From the NCBI RefSeq assembly GCF_000212735.1, contig NC_015510.1, positions 7,317,001 to 7,381,000 on the forward strand: a stretch of 64,000 nucleotides of DNA, given 5' to 3'. Numbering within the stretch: position 1 is the first letter of the stretch; every line of letters starts with the position of its first letter. Origin of the DNA: Haliscomenobacter hydrossis DSM 1100 (GTDB taxonomy: Bacteria; Bacteroidota; Bacteroidia; Chitinophagales; Saprospiraceae). This document shows positions 19,643 through 29,677 of this stretch, piece after piece. A program made the position numbers and the translations under genes. Below the pieces are notes generated by a model. The model did no database searches and was not told where the DNA came from. It saw only the letters and a program-made list of their open reading frames with translations.

Positions 19643-20602
19643 TCACTTCCACCAGGAGTACAACAAATGTACTTCAAAAGCGCCACCAAAGTACCGGCCT
19701 AGTGGTGAAATCAATGGCTGATCATACGCAATTCCCAATTTAAATTGGCCATTTTCAATGCGCACTTGTTCCCCAAAAACAAAACCCGTTTCGGCGCGTA
19801 CGGACAATGATTTTTGTTGCCCGACCGATCCTCCAAAGCCGATTCCAGCCCAATACAATTCGCTGATTTGCAGGCGTCCATTCACATCTATACTCAAGGG
19901 AGCATTGGGTACATAGCGCAGCCAACTCGAGAGTTCGAGAAAAGAGGTACTGTTGCCCAAAAATGAGTCAAAATAATAGCCCCCAACGCCATACACGTGG
20001 GGCAATCGTTTGACATCGTAACGGCCATTTTCGGCCGTAAAGCGGGTATCCAAACCAAATACTTGTGGAATCGAAACCCCGAGATAATATCGATCTTCTT
20101 CATAAAAAAAAGCTCCCAATGAAAAATCGGGAAACAATAAATTGTCGTCAATTGACGGGCGATTGGAGATGTCGGGAAAATCAATTTCACTCAGTTTCGC
20201 ACCGTATTGCACCAATCCTGCGCCCAAACCGATGACGAGTGCCCGATCGGTGCGCCCGCCCATATCCAGGATGTAGGCGTAATTTCCGTAAAAACCGGTT
20301 TGTCCCAATTTACCCGTTTTGTCATTGATGATGTGGGCACCGAATACCGAGCTGCGGTCTTCCCATACCATTTCAAAATTCAGGATTTGGGTTTGGGGGG
20401 CGTCTTGAACGTTGAGCCAGTTGCGGCGATATGACCCCCCAACGGTGTAGTTCATCTCATTGATGATGTAGTTGTTGGAGAGCGCAGCGGGATTGATGAC
20501 GTTCCACTGGTCGCGGTAAATGGTAAAATTGGGCAATTGCTGGGCCTGGAGTCCAGTGAGTAGGGTACAGCAGAGGAATGTAAAGAGATACTGAGCTTTC
20601 AT
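19643..20602 (-). CDS. PorP/SprF family type IX secretion-associated outer membrane protein
   Basis: 319 residues from ATG 20602 (MKAQYLFTFLCCTLLTGLQAQQ, a clean signal peptide); the upstream in-frame start would run back into the adhesin gene. The family opening is visible: LPNFTIYRDQWNVINPAALS, followed by a beta-barrel with repeated gly/aromatic strands and a GLGAGLVQYGAKL motif. PorP/SprF proteins are about 300-330 residue barrels, and each usually accompanies a T9SS type B substrate. Here it directly follows a giant protein with such a C-terminus, 67 bases away, so it probably works in its surface attachment. A stable hairpin lies in that gap, which may set the ratio between the two. Confidence 0.93.
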   Translation of the reverse strand: MKAQYLFTFLCCTLLTGLQAQQLPNFTIYRDQWNVINPAALSNNYIINEMNYTVGGSYRRNWLNVQDAPQTQILNFEMVWEDRSSVFGAHIINDKTGKLGQTGFYGNYAYILDMGGRTDRALVIGLGAGLVQYGAKLSEIDFPDISNRPSIDDNLLFPDFSLGAFFYEEDRYYLGVSIPQVFGLDTRFTAENGRYDVKRLPHVYGVGGYYFDSFLGNSTSFLELSSWLRYVPNAPLSIDVNGRLQISELYWAGIGFGGSVGQQKSLSVRAETGFVFGEQVRIENGQFKLGIAYDQPLISPLGRYFGGAFEVHLLYSWWK

Positions 20603-20614
20603 GGTCTTAGGTTT

Positions 20615-20673
20615 GTAGGGTCGAGGCTTGCCCTCGCCCATATTTGCTGGACGAGGGTAAACCTCGACCCTAC
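20615..20673. repeat. Inverted repeat in the adhesin-PorP gap, overlapping the adhesin stop codon
   Basis: Arms at 20615-20636 and 20652-20673 (22 bases each) differ at two positions that still allow G-U pairs in one strand's RNA. The right arm contains the adhesin's stop codon (20670-20672). The unit GTAGGGTCGAGG with CCCTCG resembles dispersed GC-rich repeats of this genome type. It could terminate, attenuate or stabilise the adhesin transcript. Confidence 0.75.
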
Positions 20674-23600
20674 GGGTTTTCTTTTTTAAACAAATAAATC
20701 GCGCCAGTTTGGGGTTTACCAACCAGACTTTCGTTGTCATAGGCTCGAATCACGTAGTAATAAGCCCCAGGAGGTAAATACGAACCATCGTCACCAGCCT
20801 GGCCCCGCCAAGGAGCAGCGTTGTCATAGCTCGAATTTTTGTACACCAGATCCCCCCAACGATTGGTAATCACGATATCAACCCGGCTATAGCCTTGTAA
20901 GCCTCGGATTTGCAAAGTACCATTGGGGCCATCATCTTCCAGTACCAGGCCTTCGGTGGGCTTGGGCAAGTTGAAAATTTCCACCGAAACATTTGCTGAG
21001 TCACAGGGTGTTGCACATTGGGAAGCCTCATTACAAACGGTGTATTTGAATTCGATGATCCCTTTAAAGTCTGCTTCAGCGGTATAGCGGAAACTTTTGT
21101 TGGCTGGGATAAATTCAAAATTGCCCATCGTTGGTGCACCCGACCAGGTGATCGTCGTGTCTTGTAAGCCCCCCAGGTTGTCGTTGAGCAGGATATTCAT
21201 GGCAGCAATGTCCTGAGAGCGTTCAATGGTGTATTTGTCATCGGCCAGTTGTGGCGCTTTTTCCAAAAAGACCGTCACCGTGTCTGCCGCAGCTTGAATA
21301 CATCTGCCGATGGCAATGCGCCACACAAAACGATTGGCACCAGTGCCAAGGTTTTGTGCCGTCGCGTTGGGTGAATTCGGATTTTGCAAAATGATGCGGT
21401 TGGACAAGGGCAACCAACTGGCCCTCCCCGTGGCAGGTGTCTGCGCCCTGAGGGTGATGCTCGTGCTGCCATTACAAATGGTGGTATCTCGCCCGGCACT
21501 AAACGTATTGGGGGGGAGAGAAATGACATCCACAATGACTGGTCCAAAGGTGCTGGATTGGCAGCCTGCCGAGTCGCGCAATGCCGAATATTCACCAGAG
21601 AAAGCACTGCTGGTCGCTTTGAGTTTGAGGGAAGGTGTGCTGGAATAAAGCTCTTCTCCATTGGGCAACTGCCAAACATAGGTAACATTTGGTCCTTGAA
21701 AAAGGTCATCAGCCCGGAGAGTGAAGGTCTCGTTGCCACAAACAGTGTCAGGTGCGACGATGCCGTACAGCGGTTTGGGCATACTTTTTCCTGCTTTTAA
21801 GGTAGTCGAATAATTGCCCGTACAGCCGTTGGCGTCACTGACCGTGACGGAGTACGTTCCTTCATTGAGTTCATCAAGATCTGCGGTGGTAGCGCCATTG
21901 CTCCAGGCATAAAAATAGGGGGTAGTACCTCCCACAACAGTAAGGATAATCGCTCCGGTAGCCTCGCCCGAACAATTCAGGTCGGTAGCAATTCCGGATA
22001 CACTCAAAACCGGGCAATTGTCTCCACCAACTGCACCTGATTTCACGCTGGTACAACCATTGGCATCTTCAACGGTAACGGTATACAATCCCTGCGCCAA
22101 GCCAGTCAGGGCAGAGGTACTGGCACCGTTGCTCCAACGATAGCGGTAAGGACTCGTTCCGCCCGAAGCACTGGCGCTAGCCGTACCATTGTTTGCGTTG
22201 GGGCTGGTTTCACGGGTAAAGTTGGTATTGACCTGTAAAGCACTTGGTTCGCTAATGCTGAAATTTTGCGTGCGGGTACATTGATTGGCATCGGTGATGG
22301 TCAGGCTATAATTGCCGGCAGCGAGCGCACTGAGGCTGCTGGTCGTTGTGCCATTGCTCCAGCGATAAGTGTAAGGCGCTGTGCCTCCACCCGCTGTGGC
22401 CAGGGCACGACCTTGATTTTGACCATTGCACAACAAATTGGTAGGGGTAACCGTCAACGTCAATGCCGAAGGGACGGAGACGGTAGTGTTGCCATTTTCA
22501 CTACAACCAGCCGCATTGGTAACTGTAACGCGGTAATTTCCTGCGGCAAGATTGGTGATCGCGCTGCTCGTGGCACCATTGCTCCACAAATAGGTATAAG
22601 GGCTGGTTCCGCCGCTGACCACTACCGCAGCCTGGCCATTGGTTTGGCCATTGCACAAAATATTGGTCGAACTCATTTGCAGGTTGAGTCGTGCAGCCGA
22701 ACGTATCGTTTTACTGTCGTTGATCTGGCAACCTGCGGCATCAGTAATGCTTACGGTGTAGTCTCCTGGCGGCAAATTGCTCAAAGCAGAGGTACTGGCC
22801 CCATTGCTCCAGGCGTAGCGGTAAGGGGTGGTTCCGCCCGTCACTTGGGCAGTTGCCCGCTCGGTGTTTGTTTCTGTACAGGGAATATCGGTGGTATTGA
22901 GCACCAGGCTAAGTGCGCTAGGTTGGGTCACGGTCACACTGGCGGTTACCTGACAAGCACGGCTGTCGCTAACCGTTACGCCATAAGTATTGGCGGACAA
23001 ATTGTTGATGGCTGAAGTTGTCGCGCCAGTACTCCAAATGTAGGTATAAGGACTGGTTCCTCCGGTAACGACAACTTGAGCACTTCCCGTAGCGGCACCA
23101 TTACAGTTTACGTTGGTGGCGGTGGCAGTGGCAAAAAGTTGTGCGGGAGAAACAATGAGTACACTGTCTTTTTTCAAACAGCCCAGCACATCAGTAATGG
23201 AAACGATAAACTTACCCGCACTCAATCCAGAAATAGCCGAAGTGCTTGCTCCAGTACTCCATACATACCGGTAAGCAGGACTGCCACCTGATGCCAGCAC
23301 CGTAGCTTGACCATTACTTTGGCCAAAACAAGCAGGGTTGGTGGAAGTAGTGGTAGAGGTTATCGCCGGGTTTTGTTTTATCGTTAAACTGGCCGTGTCC
23401 GCACAACCATTCTGATCGGTGACGGTGAGTGCGTATGTTCCTGCGACAAGATTGAGTACATCCGCGCTAGTGGCACCCGTCGACCATTTGTATCCATAAG
23501 GTTGTTGTCCTCCGGTAGTTGTGCTGCGGACTTCTCCGGTGCTGGCTCCAAAACAAGTGATGTCTACCCCGCTGAGCTGTACTTGTAAATCCGTTTTGGG

Positions 23601-26600
23601 ACCAAGGATGGTGAAAGGGAAACTGGCCTTGCAGCCAATGGCGCTGGTAATGGTCAGGCCATAATTGCCCGAGCCAAGATTTTGAATGGCTGAAGTGGTA
23701 GCCCCAGTACTCCATAAAAAGGTATGCGGGCCAGTACTGAGCAAATCCACCCTGGCTGTACCCGTATTCAATCCGAAACACAAGGGGTCGGTGGTGATCA
23801 CCCGGGCACTAACGGGGGCAGGGTCATTCAGGACAAAACTCCAGGTTGCGGTGCAGCCATTGGCATCGGTTACCACCACGCTATAATTTCCAGCCTTGAG
23901 GTTTTTACGGCTGGAAGTGGTCGCTCCATTCTCCCAGACATAACGGTAGGGGGCGGTACCTCCGGTGATGCGGACGCTGATTTCACCACTCGTATCCGCA
24001 AAACATTTGGGATCGATGAGGGTAGAATCGATGGTCAAAGGCGTTGATTCAATGATTTGGAAAGTCCGGATTTGTTGACATTGGGTACGATCTGTAACGG
24101 TAAGGCCATAAGTACCCGCGCCAAGATTGGCAATCCCAGAAGTAGTTGCTCCAGTGCTCCACAAATAGGTATAAGTTCCCGCACCTCCAGTAACCGTGGC
24201 GGTAGCCGTACCATCTTTTTGACCCGCACAAAGCGTGTCTTTGACTTGCAAATCAATATTGATGACCGAGGCTTGTTTCACCTCCGTTCGGGCCGTATCC
24301 GCACAACCCCCTTGATCGGTAACCGTAAGTCCATAAATACCCGCATTAAGGTTGAGCAAATTGACGCTGGTGGCACCAGTCGACCATTTGTATATATAGG
24401 GCTCTTTACCCCCCGTGGTAGTCGTGCTTATTTCTCCGGTAGTTCCGCCAAAACAAGCAACGTCGACCGTTTTAGTACTTAGCTGCACCACGGTTGTGGC
24501 GGCATTGATCGTAAAAGGGAAGCTGCCCTTGCAACCATTCCCATTGGTCACGGTGAGGCTATATCGCCCTGCGGACAGCATTTCGATGGACGTGGTGGTG
24601 GCACCAGTACTCCACAAATAGGTGAAAGGACCGTTGCTGCCGATGACATCGACTTTAGCCGTTCCGGTATTTAATCCAAAACAAGGCGGATCGGTGGTGA
24701 TGATCTGAGCGTTGAGGGCTGCGGGGTCTTTGATGGTAAAAAGTAACGTAACACTACAACGATTGGCATCAGTAACTTCCACTTTATAACTGCCCGCTTT
24801 CAGGTTTGAGCGGGTAGCAGTTGTTGCTCCATTTTCCCAAAAGTAGGTATATGGCGCTTTCCCCCCGCTGACTTTCAGCGCAATTTCTCCGGTGGCATCG
24901 CCCACACATTTGGGATGAACCACACTGGTGTCAACCCTCAAAGCAGTAAATTCAAAGATGGGGAAAGTAACAACGGCCTGGCATCTCATTTGATCCGTTA
25001 CCCGGAGCGAATAGTTTCCGGCACCTAAGCCAGAGATACTTGTCGTGGTAGCTCCCGTGCTCCACAAAAAAGTGTAAGGAGTAGTTCCTCCACTGGGGCT
25101 TGATTGTGCGGTTCCATTTTTGGCACCGGGGCAAAGGGTGTCGGTCGCAATTAGATTGGCGGCTAGTACTGCAGGCTGGGTTACTATCGCTTGAGCGGTT
25201 GCGGTACAATTCGAAGCATCCGTAACGGTGAGCAGATAGGTTCCTGCAATCAACGATCCAATATTGGCAGTAGTTGCTCCATTGCTCCAACGATAGGAGT
25301 AGGGGGCAACGCCACCCGTAGTAGTTGTGGTGATTTGCCCGGATCTATCGCCATTACAGGGGACATTGGTTACCGTCGTGCGGATGGTAATGGCCGTAGG
25401 CTGGAGGATGTTGACACTTTGAATGCTTTGGCAAGCAGCTGCATCTGTGGCCGTCACCCGATACGTTCCGGCGCTTAAATTTGAGATGGCAGAGGTAGTT
25501 GCGCCGGTACTCCACACAAATCTGATCCCTTGATTGAGGCCGCCACTGGTGCTTACACTCGCCGATCCATTGTTCCCATTGTTACAGGTTACGTTGTTGC
25601 TTTTGATGCTGGCCAAAAAATTGGCACAAATATCCACAACGGTACGACAAGCCGAGAATTCTGAGGTATTGCTGGCTTGGGTCATGGTTGCCGTCACCTG
25701 ATCGTTTGCGCTCAGGCCAGCAGTGATGTTCAAATTCCAGGCCCCAAAGGCATTTGTCGTCACGGTTCCCAAATAAGTTCTGCCCTGACAGGGCACATTG
25801 GTACATCCCGTATTGTTGACGCGAAAAACTTGCACGGAAGATGATGCCGGAGCAGTCCCGGTGATTTGACGGGTAGTTGCCGATGAGATGGTAGGCGTTG
25901 CAATGGTACTTGCTCGTTCGATCCCAAGTTTGGTGTTGCAAAAAATGCTGTTTTGGCTAATGGTTACATTGCGGGCCGTACCCACCTGAATCCCCACTGC
26001 ATTGAATCCGATGGTATTGTTGTTGATGGTCCCCGTAGGCGGTCCGGCTGCTCCTGCAAAGGTTTCTACCGTGATGCCTGCGGCATTATTGGAAAGATTA
26101 GTGTTGCTCTTGTCGGTACCGATGTAATTGAGGTTAATGCTGAACGTACCTACACTACGGGCAATTGAAATCCCATTTTGATTGTCAAAGAGTTGACAAC
26201 TATTCACTTCGTGCCCATTTCCAGTGGTGAACCGAATGGCATTGGAAAAGGTCGCACCGTCAAAATTGCGAATGGTCAGGCCATTGATTTTAACTGAATT
26301 GGCACTGACGACTATGGCCTGACTTTGGTCCAAAGTACCATCGATGATGATGTTGTCGGTACTTCCATCGATATGGGCATTGGCTTTGGTAATCGTAGGC
26401 AAGGGCGAATTTGTCCCCGGCTGAATAATATGTGGCCCTGCGCCGGCGATGTTGAATTGTACAGTTGTTAAGGTGGTGACATTGTTCAAACAATTGAGTG
26501 CCCAGGGCAAACTCCCCGTTGTTCCGGCACTTCCGGTAGTTCGGGTTACGGTAATCGGGTTGGCGGTGGGGCAAGCGACCTGAGCCAAAACTGGCAAGCT

Positions 26601-26645
26601 GGCTAAAGTAAAAAAGAATAAAACAGGAATTTGGGATTTTCTCAT
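20670..26645 (-). CDS. SprB-repeat giant surface adhesin with T9SS type B (gliding-type) C-terminal domain
   Basis: 1991 residues, signal peptide MRKSQIPVLFFFTLASLPVLAQ. Residues about 30-340 form a parallel beta-helix-like region with repeated N-x-I/G-I motifs (INGLTIRNF, NNNTIGFNAVGIQV). Then come 17 SprB repeats of about 75 residues: C-x-G-x-x-x-G-x-A, TGG-x-x-P-Y-x-Y-x-W-S-x-G-A-T-T, L-x-A-G-x-Y-x-V-x-V-T-D-x-x-G-C. Repeat 16 has lost its first Cys. Two Ig-like modules precede the C-terminal domain (VDIVITNRWGDLVYKNSSYD ... PPGAYYYVIRAYD), the gliding-associated T9SS type B sorting domain. SprB of Flavobacterium is the moving cell-surface adhesin of gliding; this is likely an equivalent adhesin or matrix protein. 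PorP/SprF follows. Confidence 0.93.
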   Translation of the reverse strand: MRKSQIPVLFFFTLASLPVLAQVACPTANPITVTRTTGSAGTTGSLPWALNCLNNVTTLTTVQFNIAGAGPHIIQPGTNSPLPTITKANAHIDGSTDNIIIDGTLDQSQAIVVSANSVKINGLTIRNFDGATFSNAIRFTTGNGHEVNSCQLFDNQNGISIARSVGTFSINLNYIGTDKSNTNLSNNAAGITVETFAGAAGPPTGTINNNTIGFNAVGIQVGTARNVTISQNSIFCNTKLGIERASTIATPTISSATTRQITGTAPASSSVQVFRVNNTGCTNVPCQGRTYLGTVTTNAFGAWNLNITAGLSANDQVTATMTQASNTSEFSACRTVVDICANFLASIKSNNVTCNNGNNGSASVSTSGGLNQGIRFVWSTGATTSAISNLSAGTYRVTATDAAACQSIQSVNILQPTAITIRTTVTNVPCNGDRSGQITTTTTGGVAPYSYRWSNGATTANIGSLIAGTYLLTVTDASNCTATAQAIVTQPAVLAANLIATDTLCPGAKNGTAQSSPSGGTTPYTFLWSTGATTTSISGLGAGNYSLRVTDQMRCQAVVTFPIFEFTALRVDTSVVHPKCVGDATGEIALKVSGGKAPYTYFWENGATTATRSNLKAGSYKVEVTDANRCSVTLLFTIKDPAALNAQIITTDPPCFGLNTGTAKVDVIGSNGPFTYLWSTGATTTSIEMLSAGRYSLTVTNGNGCKGSFPFTINAATTVVQLSTKTVDVACFGGTTGEISTTTTGGKEPYIYKWSTGATSVNLLNLNAGIYGLTVTDQGGCADTARTEVKQASVINIDLQVKDTLCAGQKDGTATATVTGGAGTYTYLWSTGATTSGIANLGAGTYGLTVTDRTQCQQIRTFQIIESTPLTIDSTLIDPKCFADTSGEISVRITGGTAPYRYVWENGATTSSRKNLKAGNYSVVVTDANGCTATWSFVLNDPAPVSARVITTDPLCFGLNTGTARVDLLSTGPHTFLWSTGATTSAIQNLGSGNYGLTITSAIGCKASFPFTILGPKTDLQVQLSGVDITCFGASTGEVRSTTTGGQQPYGYKWSTGATSADVLNLVAGTYALTVTDQNGCADTASLTIKQNPAITSTTTSTNPACFGQSNGQATVLASGGSPAYRYVWSTGASTSAISGLSAGKFIVSITDVLGCLKKDSVLIVSPAQLFATATATNVNCNGAATGSAQVVVTGGTSPYTYIWSTGATTSAINNLSANTYGVTVSDSRACQVTASVTVTQPSALSLVLNTTDIPCTETNTERATAQVTGGTTPYRYAWSNGASTSALSNLPPGDYTVSITDAAGCQINDSKTIRSAARLNLQMSSTNILCNGQTNGQAAVVVSGGTSPYTYLWSNGATSSAITNLAAGNYRVTVTNAAGCSENGNTTVSVPSALTLTVTPTNLLCNGQNQGRALATAGGGTAPYTYRWSNGTTTSSLSALAAGNYSLTITDANQCTRTQNFSISEPSALQVNTNFTRETSPNANNGTASASASGGTSPYRYRWSNGASTSALTGLAQGLYTVTVEDANGCTSVKSGAVGGDNCPVLSVSGIATDLNCSGEATGAIILTVVGGTTPYFYAWSNGATTADLDELNEGTYSVTVSDANGCTGNYSTTLKAGKSMPKPLYGIVAPDTVCGNETFTLRADDLFQGPNVTYVWQLPNGEELYSSTPSLKLKATSSAFSGEYSALRDSAGCQSSTFGPVIVDVISLPPNTFSAGRDTTICNGSTSITLRAQTPATGRASWLPLSNRIILQNPNSPNATAQNLGTGANRFVWRIAIGRCIQAAADTVTVFLEKAPQLADDKYTIERSQDIAAMNILLNDNLGGLQDTTITWSGAPTMGNFEFIPANKSFRYTAEADFKGIIEFKYTVCNEASQCATPCDSANVSVEIFNLPKPTEGLVLEDDGPNGTLQIRGLQGYSRVDIVITNRWGDLVYKNSSYDNAAPWRGQAGDDGSYLPPGAYYYVIRAYDNESLVGKPQTGAIYLFKKENP

Positions 26646-26660
26646 GAGTAGTCGGTGTCA

Positions 26661-26725
26661 ATGCTTGAATTTTCAGCACCGTTCCCCGAGCGGAGTCGAG
26701 GGGCCGGTGCTGAAAATTCAAGCAT
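26661..26725. repeat. Perfect inverted repeat with GAGCGGAGTCGAGG core
   Basis: Perfect 21-base arms (26661-26681 and 26705-26725) with a 23-base loop holding CCCC, GAGCGGAGTCGA and GGGG, so the loop forms its own stem. It fills the 80-base gap between the caspase-like gene and the adhesin gene and ends right before the caspase-like stop codon. The core matches those at 11000-11024 and 31449-31471. Confidence 0.92.
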
Positions 26726-29677
26726 TTATTTTTGAATAAAATATAAAGGCATTGACCTATCCAACTGATCTTCCGGCATAAACGGAGCCTGGCTGGTCGG
26801 TGCGTTGGGAATAACAGTTTTTACCAATTGAGGCACTCGGCGTTGCAGAAAATCGTAAAGTTCACCCAGGTTGATGATGCGGTCATTGTTGACGTCAGCC
26901 TGGAAAGCCCCCCGGGCATCACTGAAGCTGTTATTGGAAAAAGCTTCCATAATGGCCTCTGTAAAGGCGCCATTTTGCCAGTTTTGTGCTTCATACGATT
27001 TTTCATCGGCTTTGCAAGAAGAGAGGGTACTCACACCTGAATGAGTATTGGCCAGATCAATTACGGCTTTACTCAGGCCGTCAAATCCATCTTTGGCCCC
27101 ACCACTGTGACAGGCATCCAGAAAAATCAGCTTTTTACATTTGAGCCTATCCAATACTTCCAAAACATCTGTTTTGTAATCTACGGACAAGTTTTCATAC
27201 TTGGGATTGTAGCCACTTTGCAGGATTTTAAAACGGTTTTCTACCATTTTTCCGTGGGAAGACAAAAATACGACCACCACATCATTCGGGGTGATGATGC
27301 CGTCTTTCCACATGTAGTTCAGGTCGTACATGGCCGCTTTGATCCCGGTAAGGTTGGTGGTTTCAGGAGTCGTAATTTCCTGAACATGCACGTTGGGGTA
27401 TAACTTGTCCATGCCCCCTTGATTGCGGAATGCTTCGGCAAAATCTTTGGCGTCTTTGGCGGTGTACAACAGGTCGCTGTGTGCAGGGCCAATGGCCAGG
27501 ATAAAGAGGTTAGAACGTTGGGGCGCATATTCGATAAATATCGACTCAGATGGCTTGCCATCAATGACTACTTCAACCCGGTTTATACCCAAAATCAGCG
27601 GAATTTTATTGCGGTAGGTATAGCTAAAAAGCCCCGTATCCCGCTTGGGAGCGGACAACTCCTGTTCGTTGAATTTTGAACCTTCCATTTCGACCCCGTT
27701 GACGCGCAATTTGAAGCTTTTGGGTTCCAAGCCTTTTTCAGAAAGCACGTTCATCTTGATTTCCTTCTGGTTGCTGTTGGTTTTTATCCGATTGCCCACT
27801 TCATTGGGGTCTGGATCGGTCCAAATCGAAACGGCACCACCGCTACCAATTCCGCCCTTGCGGCCTTCGAGGGTTTTGCGGATTTTCTCAGTCCCTCCTT
27901 CTTTGACCACCAGGACGACGTTGACCACAGCGCCAGTAAACTGGGGCGTTTTGGTGAATAAAAAGTCAATTTCCCGTTTGGAACGAGCGGCAATTGGGCC
28001 AACATTGGTGCTGGCCGTAGAACTTGGTCGGATGCCCGCCGGAGGAGTAAAAATAACTTCGGTAGGCCCCGAATTGGCATCCCCTGCGTTTTCGAGGGTC
28101 ACACGCAGGGTAACTTCATCGGAGCGGGTACTGTTGAAATAGTTGTACCCGGCAAGTTGCAATGACGCGGGTACAGGCACCCGCGTGACCAACTTTACAT
28201 CGGTTTCAGTTAAATATTTATCCCCTGAAGATATTTTAAGGTTGAAATTGTGCTCCCCGTTGCTGATGTCTTTGCTGCGCACGGGGATGCGCACGATTTT
28301 TCCACTGCGCTCACTGCCCACCTGTCCGAGGTAGTTGACGGCCCAATACTCCAACCGAGATGTGCCCGTACGGTCTTCCACCTCTATTTTGATGTCGCCA
28401 AGTTCTGCTCCAGATTTGTTGTTCAAACGGAAACTCAAGAAAGCATTTTCATTGCGTTGAATCGTTTGGTTGTCCTGAGAATTGAGTTTGATTTCGGTTA
28501 TTTCTACCGCGTTTTGGTCCCGAACACCTACGATGGGGGGATTGTCTTGATCTTCGAGGGGCAAACGCCCGATAAAAGCACCTTTACCTGGCTCCTTACC
28601 GACCACTACTATTCTACCATCGTGGAGTAAGGTTGCAGCCTCCCAGATTTCATCGTTTCCTCCGCCCCAATAACCGCTGGATTGTAAGCGGCCATCACTG
28701 CCCGTACGTATGCGCAAAGCCTTGGTAGCGCGAGCACCAGAGCGATAGGAATTGGAAGCGCCCAAAAGACAAAAATTACCATTGTTCAACTGGATCAAGG
28801 CATTGGCCACATCAAAGTCTCTTTCGCCTATACTATTGTTCCAAAGTAAATTGCCATCACGGGCGATTTTCAATATCCAAGCGTTGGTGTTGCTTTTTGA
28901 TTTGAAAAGGCCAGCCAGGGCGAAATTTCCATCTTTAGTATTGATCAGATCCAGCGCCTCTTCATACTCGCCATCGCCGTAGGTTTGATCCCAAACTTCC
29001 GCAGCTCGTGCATCAATTTTGGCCGCATAAATCTTGTCTCCTTTGCGGGTATTGCCGCTAAATACCGCTCCTCCATCTGTAGACAGGGCTAAACCACTGG
29101 GAATACCGTACTTTCCGCTACCCAGTTGTTTTTCCCAAACCATTTCGAATTTCAGGCTCAAGCGAATCAACCAGGCATCGCCGTCTTTTTGGTCATTTTT
29201 GAATCCTGCCAATACCATTGCCGTCCCATCCGGGGTGATTTCTATTTGCCGGAGTTCGTCCTTCCCGGTGCCTCCGATGGTTTTTTCCTCCAGTTTTTTG
29301 CCCTTTTCATCGATGAGCAAAAGCCAGCCATCCCGCGAGCCTTTACCGATAGATTCGGTGTAGCCCACCAGCAGGAAAAAACCTTGCGGTGTTGGGGCGA
29401 TGTCGTAAATGACATCGTCTTTGGCGCCGCCATACCTAATTTCTTTGACGACGGCACCCGTGCTGTGGTTGACGATGGCAATGAGGCCATCTTTCCCACC
29501 CAAAGTTTGGGCGCTGCTTTCGCCTACGGCAATGACCGAGCCATTCCCGGCCTCTACGACCCGGTGAAACACGTCCCCAGTTGCGCCAAATGATTTGGAC
29601 CAGTCAGGTTTGATATCTTGTGCAAACGAACTGAGTGATAATGCAATACCACTTACCAGTGCAAAGAGCTTGTTCAT
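26726..29677 (-). CDS. Secreted caspase-fold (C14) protease with N-terminal beta-propeller and CARDB-like domains
   Basis: 983 residues, signal peptide MNKLFALVSGIALSLSSFAQ. Residues about 20-380 are propeller-like repeats of the form G-x-x-D-x-x-x-x-I-x-x-x-x-D-G-x-x-x-L-x-G. Two CARDB-like Ig domains follow (about 400-520 and 520-640). The caspase domain starts near 730 (RSNLFILAIGPAHSD, DAKDFAEAF). The catalytic His is about residue 808 in VVVFLSSHGK, and Cys about 856 in LIFLDACHSGG. A 12-residue EF-hand-like loop (DVNNDRIINLGE, about 928-939) sits late in the domain. Caspase-fold proteases of this kind cleave after basic or acidic residues; the target is unknown. No T9SS tail is seen. 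Start ATG 29677 is unambiguous. Confidence 0.9.
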   Translation of the reverse strand: MNKLFALVSGIALSLSSFAQDIKPDWSKSFGATGDVFHRVVEAGNGSVIAVGESSAQTLGGKDGLIAIVNHSTGAVVKEIRYGGAKDDVIYDIAPTPQGFFLLVGYTESIGKGSRDGWLLLIDEKGKKLEEKTIGGTGKDELRQIEITPDGTAMVLAGFKNDQKDGDAWLIRLSLKFEMVWEKQLGSGKYGIPSGLALSTDGGAVFSGNTRKGDKIYAAKIDARAAEVWDQTYGDGEYEEALDLINTKDGNFALAGLFKSKSNTNAWILKIARDGNLLWNNSIGERDFDVANALIQLNNGNFCLLGASNSYRSGARATKALRIRTGSDGRLQSSGYWGGGNDEIWEAATLLHDGRIVVVGKEPGKGAFIGRLPLEDQDNPPIVGVRDQNAVEITEIKLNSQDNQTIQRNENAFLSFRLNNKSGAELGDIKIEVEDRTGTSRLEYWAVNYLGQVGSERSGKIVRIPVRSKDISNGEHNFNLKISSGDKYLTETDVKLVTRVPVPASLQLAGYNYFNSTRSDEVTLRVTLENAGDANSGPTEVIFTPPAGIRPSSTASTNVGPIAARSKREIDFLFTKTPQFTGAVVNVVLVVKEGGTEKIRKTLEGRKGGIGSGGAVSIWTDPDPNEVGNRIKTNSNQKEIKMNVLSEKGLEPKSFKLRVNGVEMEGSKFNEQELSAPKRDTGLFSYTYRNKIPLILGINRVEVVIDGKPSESIFIEYAPQRSNLFILAIGPAHSDLLYTAKDAKDFAEAFRNQGGMDKLYPNVHVQEITTPETTNLTGIKAAMYDLNYMWKDGIITPNDVVVVFLSSHGKMVENRFKILQSGYNPKYENLSVDYKTDVLEVLDRLKCKKLIFLDACHSGGAKDGFDGLSKAVIDLANTHSGVSTLSSCKADEKSYEAQNWQNGAFTEAIMEAFSNNSFSDARGAFQADVNNDRIINLGELYDFLQRRVPQLVKTVIPNAPTSQAPFMPEDQLDRSMPLYFIQK

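Noticed and set aside
22266-23015. A 249-residue plus-strand open frame opposite the SprB-repeat region.
   Set aside because: It is the complement of the repetitive adhesin and shows the same period, so it is an artefact of repeat composition.
20670-26645. CRISPR array (regularly repeated DNA).
   Set aside because: The repeats are about 225 bases, in frame and degenerate at the DNA level, as expected of protein repeats; no spacers.
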